Part shown: positions 9,601-9,878 of the stretch, piece after piece
How the letters are laid out: every line of letters starts with the position of its first letter
How positions within the stretch are numbered: position 1 is the first letter of the stretch
Assembly: GCA_025362255.1 (NCBI GenBank)
Contig: JANYGY010000169.1
Location: 1-9,878 of the forward strand
Origin: Planctomycetales bacterium
GTDB taxonomy: Bacteria; Planctomycetota; UBA11346
DNA length: 9,878 nucleotides
Direction: 5' to 3'
Notes under the pieces: model-generated
What the model saw: the letters and a program-made list of their open reading frames with translations, nothing else
Told to the model about the DNA's origin: nothing
Databases searched by the model: none
Translations under genes and position numbers: made by a program

Positions 9601-9878
9601 GCGACCTGCACAGCCGCACGGACGATAAACTTTACTGCGGGCTCGACGCAGACCATCAGCGGCACGCTGACCCTCACCGGAGCAAGCGGCCAACTGTTGA
9701 GTTTGCGCAGCACGACGCTCGGGAGCACGTGGACACTGACGCCCAACGCGACGCGGACGTGCAGCTATGTCGATGTGCGCGACGGCATCAACCTGACTGG
9801 GCCGGCGATCGATCCCCTCACCAGCACGGACAGTGGCAACAACACGCTGTGGTTCACCCCACCGTCACTACTTCGTTA
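553..9878 (+). CDS. Giant exported beta-strand-repeat protein with ConA/LamG-like lectin modules (3' end outside window)
   Basis: One frame is open from ATG 553 to the right edge, giving 3108 complete codons and no stop; the previous in-frame stop is the TGA at 484. The N-terminus has a hydrophobic stretch at residues 23-36 and an LQA-AD cleavage-like site at 42-46. In residue numbers the order is: ConA-like module A 47-329, repeat R1 331-599, module B 603-886, R2 889-1157, SdrD/Cna-B-like domain 1162-1325, 'NDSGQGSLRQAI' segment and beta-helix start 1327-1416, inserted LamG-like lectin 1417-1670, beta-helix 1671-1884, Ig-like domain 1885-1991, R3 2002-2270, module C 2274-2549, R4 2550-2818, R5 2833-3101. 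Proteins of this style are known as secreted or surface adhesins and glycan-binding proteins; a role in adhesion here is inferred. The missing C-terminus would show the export or anchoring route (autotransporter barrel, type IX or PEP-CTERM-like signal). In-frame ATGs at 496, 538 and 556 are alternative starts. Confidence 0.93.
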   Translation, partial: MMHNTLYPASSFTSTAGLHILRVFALTLMVLVVGGFMPGLTLQAADRYWVAASLPLDAVAASPAATYSLRKLRAAYTGAAIRVRVSPGNTETDIGFAANGDLDTTALNAYIGANSGYVTTWYDQSGNGRDAVQTVAGDQPRIVNNGVLEVQGGRPCIRFFGTGSGRLSTASFTAYSGGWSSIETGRVNVDAVNANTIVSKTDVNIPAPFDHWEDTASGDIVYYGDGGGYYVNYSMPSTLNSTGGLNTYSFVHPTIGTQSGFVNSTASGSGTSSGNADTGTPLCLGGRNDGYTTLDGWICEVLTFGSALSTADRQALENSQGVYFSTPGFLSHWSDPANWAATSGGPGGASVPTSATPVHFDSKAIRNCTVDIAADAASIIMDSGYTGTVDFGTSTLTVAGDVDVSSGVTFTGSTGGLALSANSTLTPPAATTIPNLTITGGTATLASNTLRVAHDLTISGGSLLVGGMNVTVAGNWANSVGVGGFSAGGGTVTLNGASPTIQVLSGDTTFANLTATCTTARTVEFTAGSTQTISGTLTLTGASGQLLSLRSTTPASTWTLTPNTSRTCRYVDVRDGINTVGPEIDPAFSADSGNTSLWFTGTRFWVGGAALPLDAIGASPAMAYGLRQLRGAYAGPALRVRRALDNAEADVAFDGSGRVAGTSTATVVAVGTSSLSVSQTLAFSAFFAGDSVFVTTWYDQGLVSNHATQSIAVSQPRIVNAGTLETRNGQTSLYLAANPTYLDFASTTLSAPWGFFVKQTESQFDVVQYLVGGDSVSGPGFLTGGYDVYGTGIAGPVLSRLTADKSLNFAQFTFGNTHLAADGVEYAYSDSGTPTNITVGMIGYRTDNLFPERGWVSEIVLFGTSPTTEERQILERSQATSFALPNGTSRWSDPANWASTSGGRGGYSVPTTASQVTFDANGLGTCLVDVAASSNSLTMASGYTGTLDFGTNTLTVAGTANLSSGGTFTGSTGGLVLSSGGTLTPPAATTIPNLTVTGGTATLATNTLRVAHDLTINGGSLSAGGLNVNVAGNWANSVGLGGFSAGTGTVTLNGGASPIQVLSGDTTFYNLTATCTTARTVNFTAGSTQAIGGTLSLNGASGQLLSLRSTTPTSTWALSPIGPRDCNYVDVMDSTNLATPEIDPLTSTDSGNNVAWFSGNSTISGRVFEDRNYGGGAGRNWSTASGNAGAGVSGVRLELFSSAGSYVGTTTTGAGGRYHLTGVIPGTYTVRVVGTTVASTRSGSAGSLVPTLTFRTDASTGSAVGSTDWVGGIAPATAEAGNGAAGWTLNVTTGALGGSGSGTANAFSPVDATVNVDGVDFGFCFDVVSNTNDSGQGSLRQAIINANTLTGDASLAVAGRTAAIEHVIFMISYGQAGAGLRASNNLFSGGVATITPTSALPSVAAPLVIDATTQPPNWSPADLAPALWLDGADSSTVSLGTGVSQWRDRSGNGRHCSQATVANQPNYVAAGLNGLPLVTFDGANDILVSDANSLGLSSSSMSIFLVATGDAIGGNQERGLFAVDDGTRGGYSTGLWLERHSYGPGGFSLWNNGPNLDSTPNSLPNSGFSAKILGLVKDFGVVSNLYVDGTADASSTNGTLVGAYTDNNYYVGRSDLPYQGGIAEVFVCGTALSTSDRQKLEGYLAWKWGTQASLPGGHPYASASPVRDPAPIVVLTGSSAGNVSGLNLGSGSSGSTVRGLVIQNFQQHGLLIDGNSSSQIIQQNYLGTNATGTSAAANGADGLRVASGSSATIGGTTTGTTNVISGNTGIGLSLLGNGSTVQGNQIGTRAGGLGSIPNGAQGLAIGDATTTADANMIGGTAAGAGNLIANNGSVGILVARGVGNSILGNRVVSNTGVGIDLASAAYAANGVTANDGTTTVSPAPNLLTDAPVITGAAYVGTTLSVSGYIGSAAGQATFAGNRVEVFISSNDVSGFGEGQTYLGNLTSDGSGNFSGSLTVASGITPGTTTLTATATDSAGNTSEFGQNALVPDNRYWIATATGNWSDTANWSTASGGTGGATVPSVSNPVFFDANGLGACTMNVAATAASITMAIGYTGALDFGTNTLSVAGSANLSSGGTFTGSTGGLALSSTGTLTPPAATTIPNLTVNGGTATLATNALRVAGNVTISGGNLTAGAVNVDVAGNWSNSVGVGGFTAGTSTVTLNGVASPIQVLSGDTTFNNFTATCTTARTVNFTAGSSQTIGGTLTLTGASGQLLSLRSTTPGIAWMLSPSSTRVCGYVDVRDGTNLASPAINPVQSTNSGNTTLWFGTNRYWVGGAKVPLDSVATATVAAYSLRQLTASYAGPAVRVRRSSNNAELDIGFALDGGLNTTALLSFAGGGSAYVVAWYDQSGNNYHVYQATSAKQPRLVNAGAIESLGGKPAVRFITSDLTGLTSTATGFIPSTNTSVTTVQLTSTPADYDTIAIQSNQRMHAKLASTSAWGGYDAGDFSSGTTLNPGTPYVLSIAMAAGNNAIYRTGGNSAAGSNQGDTPQTTLSLGADSSGLGRNLDGLIPEYLIFGAALAAADQQRVEESQSRFFGAAYTGGSTWLWSSRDNWAFSSGGPGGASVPTPADAVYLNGNGTSGCTVDVAATAASITMASGYTGTFDFGTNTLTVAGNADLGSGGTFTGSTGGLALSASGTLTPPAATTIPNLLVTGGTATLAMNTLSVAGNLTINGGSLSVGGLNVNVAGNWANSVGFLGFSAGSGTVTLNGGASPIQVLSGNTTFLNLTATCTTARTINFTAGSTQTISGTLTLTGASGQLLSLRSTTPASTWRLTPSITRVCSYVDVRDGINLTGPAIDPLTSTDSGNNTLWFTPPSLLRYWIATVPGNWNSTANWSTTSGGAGGSAVPSSSNPIFFDASGTGACTVDVAATAASITMASGYTGTFDFGTNSLTVAGSADLRSGGIFTGSTGGLVLSASGTLTPPPATTIPNLLVTGGTATLATNTLSVAGNLTISGGNLSVGALNVNVAGNWANSVGAGGFTAGTGTVILNGASPTLQVISGNTTFLNLTATCTAARTINFTAGSTQTISGTLTLTGASGQLLSLRSTTLGSTWTLTPNATRTCSYVDVRDGINLTGPAIDPLTSTDSGNNTLWFTPPSLLR
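691..1539 (+). other. Module A: GH54 arabinofuranosidase/ConA-like domain
   Basis: Residues 47-329. It opens with RYWVAASLPLD and continues with a YSLRKLRAAYTG ... IRVRV ... TDIGF block and then TTWYDQSGNG. This order resembles the start of the fungal GH54 (AbfB-type) catalytic domain, which has a ConA-like jelly-roll fold and an 'YDQSGNGN' motif. The QPRIVN...GGRPCIRF block and the ending GWICEVLTFGSALSTADRQALE are typical of LamG/ConA-like lectin domains. I could not place the GH54 nucleophile and acid/base residues, so glycan binding is safer than hydrolysis. The middle (about 1201-1260) is clearly AT-rich compared with the flanking repeats. Three cysteines occur here, outside the repeat-type cysteine pattern. 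Confidence 0.6.
1543..2349 (+). repeat. Long repeat R1 (269 codons)
   Basis: Residues 331-599. It opens with W-SDPANW (first W of the motif at 1549), passes through CTVDIAA, GYTGTVDFGT, FTGSTGGLALS, TPPAATTIPNL, VAGNWANSVG and QVLSGDTTF to TATCTTART, and ends with CRYVDVRDG and SADSGNTSLWF. The pattern is a string of short strand-turn units, as expected for a beta-sandwich or beta-solenoid spacer. Cysteines lie at repeat positions 38, 187 and 238. It shares the LRVAHDLTI variant with R2, whereas R3-R5 have VAGN at that point. Confidence 0.9.
2359..3210 (+). other. Module B: divergent GH54/ConA-like domain
   Basis: Residues 603-886, opening RFWVGGAALPLDAIGASPA. It carries the YGLRQLRGAYAGPALRVRR block and TTWYDQ, but the following SGNG of modules A and C is replaced by GLVSNH. 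Between VAFDGSGRV and TTWYDQ it has roughly 18 extra residues (a Thr/Ser/Val-rich loop around 2540-2600). The QPRIVNAGTLE block and the ending GWVSEIVLFGTSPTTEERQILE are retained. No cysteines are seen in this module, in contrast to A. The same fold is expected, with a divergent or lost ligand site. Confidence 0.58.
3217..4023 (+). repeat. Long repeat R2 (269 codons)
   Basis: Residues 889-1157. The repeat-aligned first W is at 3223 and cysteines are at 3328, 3775 and 3928 (repeat positions 38, 187 and 238). The copy is closest to R1 by the shared LRVAHDLTI segment. The terminal segment is the most divergent of the five: CNYVDVMDSTN replaces the C-YVDVRDG seen in the others, and it ends VAWF instead of LWF. 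This end adjoins the inserted cassette that starts at 4036. Confidence 0.9.
4036..4527 (+). other. SdrD/Cna-B-like domain
   Basis: Residues 1162-1325. It starts ISGRVFEDRNYGGGAGRN and contains GAGVSGVRLELFSSAG, then TTTGAGGRYHLTGVIPGTYTVRVV, and ends with NVDGVDFGFCFD. The G-x-V-F-x-D start, the 'T-x-x-G-x-Y-x-x-x-x-x-x-P-G-x-Y-x-V' core and the 'V-x-G-x-D-F-G-F' close are the hallmarks of SdrD-B/Cna-B type beta-sandwich domains. In surface proteins these act as stalk or spacer units. It is usually followed by an 'NDSGxGSLRQAI' beta-helix, as here. Confidence 0.75.
4531..4800 (+). other. 'NDSGQGSLRQAI' segment and first part of a parallel beta-helix
   Basis: Residues 1327-1416. The motif NTNDSGQGSLRQAIINANT (from 4540) is the well-known N-cap of many right-handed parallel beta-helix surface proteins. 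It is followed by IEHVIFMI, an ITPTSALPSV segment and VIDATTQP (4777-4797). In relatives this last motif continues directly into a 'G-x-P-I-V-x-L-x-G-x-S-A-G' strand. Here the continuation is found only at 5563, after an inserted lectin-like domain. Confidence 0.7.
4801..5562 (+). other. LamG/ConA-like lectin domain nested inside the beta-helix
   Basis: Residues 1417-1670. It begins PADLAPALWLDGADSSTV, then VSQWRDRSGNGRHCSQAT, QPNYVAAGLNGLPLVTFDG, GLFAVDDG, YVGRSDL and GGIAEVFVCGTALSTSDRQKLEGYLAWKWG, and ends LPGGHPY. This is the canonical layout of the LamG-like (Laminin_G_3/ConA-like) domain found in giant secreted proteins, with the 'LEGYLAWKWG' helix and the 'GHPY' ending. Its likely role is carbohydrate or protein binding. 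The part around 5090-5420 is less G+C-rich than the repeats. Confidence 0.8.
5563..6204 (+). other. Right-handed parallel beta-helix, C-terminal part
   Basis: Residues 1671-1884. It restarts with PIVVLTGSSAGN, then STVRGLVIQNFQQHGLLIDG, IIQQNYLGTNATGT, GADGLRVASGSSATIGGTT, NVISGNTGIGLSLLGNGSTV, QGNQIGT, MIGGTAAGAGNLIANNGSVG and ILGNRVVSNTGVGIDL. The recurring 'GN-x-I-x-x-N-x-x-x-G-I' and 'IGGTxxGxxN' units of about 20-25 residues are PbH1-type coils. Beta-helices of this type are common in surface adhesins and in polysaccharide-active proteins. No catalytic triad of a pectinase or lyase was recognised. Confidence 0.8.
6205..6525 (+). other. Ig-like domain closing the beta-helix cassette
   Basis: Residues 1885-1991. 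The stretch from APVITGAAYVGTTLSVSGYI through RVEVFISSNDVSGFGEGQTYLG, GNFSGSLTV and TTLTATATDSAGNTSEFG has the strand pattern and the 'TLTATATDSAGNTSEF' ending of bacterial Ig-like domains that commonly follow these beta-helices. It is joined by a short linker (NALVPDN) to the RYW motif that opens R3, so it marks the end of the cassette set between R2 and R3. Confidence 0.7.
6556..7362 (+). repeat. Long repeat R3 (269 codons)
   Basis: Residues 2002-2270. This copy has no lectin module in its unit: RYWIATATGNWSDTANWS (6532 onward) runs straight from the RYW strand into the W-SDTANW strand, so it shows the uninterrupted form of the unit. Cysteines are at 6667, 7114 and 7267. It carries a VAGNVTI variant, like R4 and R5, rather than the VAHDLTI of R1 and R2. 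It ends SGNTTLWF and passes directly to the RYWVGG of module C. Confidence 0.9.
7372..8199 (+). other. Module C: GH54/ConA-like domain
   Basis: Residues 2274-2549. It opens RYWVGGAKVPLDSVATATVA and has the best-kept YSLRQLTASYAGPAVRVRRS block, followed by AELDIGFALDGGLNTTALL, VAWYDQSGNN, KQPRLVNAGAIESLGGKPAV and, at the end, LDGLIPEYLIFGAALAAADQQRVEESQ. The order of blocks is the same as in A and B. It contains no cysteine, in contrast to module A. As with A, a GH54-related fold is likely, but catalytic residues could not be assigned, so a binding role is preferred. Confidence 0.62.
8200..9006 (+). repeat. Long repeat R4 (269 codons)
   Basis: Residues 2550-2818. The repeat-aligned first W is at 8206 and cysteines are at 8311, 8758 and 8911. 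Outside the first 38 residues it differs from R5 at only about 28 of 231 positions by my hand count. The DNA segment TAAACTTTACTGCGGG (from 8778) occurs only in R4 and R5, while the other copies have the G+C-richer form. This points to a late duplication or gene conversion between these two. Confidence 0.9.
8911..9029. repeat. 119-bp exact direct repeat, first copy
   Basis: This stretch, from the third cysteine codon of R4 through the linker into the RYW codons of R5, is identical base for base to 9760-9878. The two bases just before it (8909-8910) differ from those before the second copy (9758-9759). Confidence 0.95.
9049..9855 (+). repeat. Long repeat R5 (269 codons)
   Basis: Residues 2833-3101. 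Like R3 it lacks a lectin insert: RYWIATVPGNWNSTANWS runs continuously from 9025. Cysteines are at 9160, 9607 and 9760. It is joined to R4 by an LWF-TPPSLL-RYW linker. The same linker DNA follows R5 itself up to the window edge, so the unit of 849 bases (9007-9855) is starting again. Confidence 0.9.
9760..9878. repeat. 119-bp exact direct repeat, second copy, cut by the window edge
   Basis: Identical to 8911-9029 at an offset of 849 bases, and still matching at the last base of the window. The true repeat may therefore be longer. The last bases (CTTCGTTA) are the start of the codons for the next RYW motif. Confidence 0.95.

Noticed and set aside
1543..9855. The repeats as a CRISPR array, transposon or insertion sequences
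   Set aside because: The repeat units are 807 bp, coding, in frame and divergent by substitution. There are no short spacers, terminal inverted repeats or transposase.
553..9878. RTX calcium-binding nonapeptides or an LPXTG wall-anchor
   Set aside because: The Gly-rich stretches do not follow GGxGxD spacing, and no LPXTG-like motif was seen. The C-terminus is not in the window.

Overview
The window is dominated by one giant open reading frame on the + strand. It runs from a start near 553 to the right edge (9878) without a stop: 3108 complete codons with the C-terminus missing. It encodes an exported, low-complexity, Ser/Thr/Gly/Ala-rich surface or secreted protein, made of repeated beta-strand domains with carbohydrate-binding-type (ConA/LamG-like) modules set between and inside them. 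No RNA gene, transposase or CRISPR array was seen.

The organism is a bacterium of moderately high G+C, most likely Gram-negative. The SdrD-like / 'NDSGxGSLRQAI' / beta-helix block is familiar from giant proteins of Proteobacteria. The 'LEGYLAWKWG...LPxGHPY' lectin ending is familiar from Planctomycetota, Verrucomicrobiota and related groups. I cannot decide between these from sequence alone.

Layout. Positions 1-144 are a short reading frame, probably the tail of an upstream gene, followed at 154-173 by a short hairpin plus T-run that looks like its terminator. Positions 145-552 are non-coding. They hold an inverted repeat (283-298) and a strongly AT-rich stretch (about 300-375) where the giant gene's promoter probably lies. 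The giant protein then reads: signal peptide (553-687); GH54-arabinofuranosidase/ConA-like module A (691-1539); repeat R1 (1543-2349); module B (2359-3210); R2 (3217-4023); a multi-domain cassette (4036-6525) of SdrD/Cna-B-like domain, beta-helix N-part, inserted LamG-like lectin, beta-helix C-part and Ig-like domain; R3 (6556-7362); module C (7372-8199); R4 (8200-9006); R5 (9049-9855); and the first bases of a further copy.

The most notable structure is how these parts nest. Five repeats are each exactly 807 bp (269 codons), with no insertion or deletion between copies and three invariant cysteines each. The three ConA-like modules all sit at the same place in the repeat unit, between an N-terminal 'RYW' strand and the 'W...NW' strand. 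A fourth lectin-like domain interrupts the beta-helix within what is normally one continuous motif. The last 119 bases of the window exactly duplicate 8911-9029, so the array either continues past the edge or the assembly stopped there. The likely role is adhesion or glycan binding at the cell surface, inferred from the architecture only.
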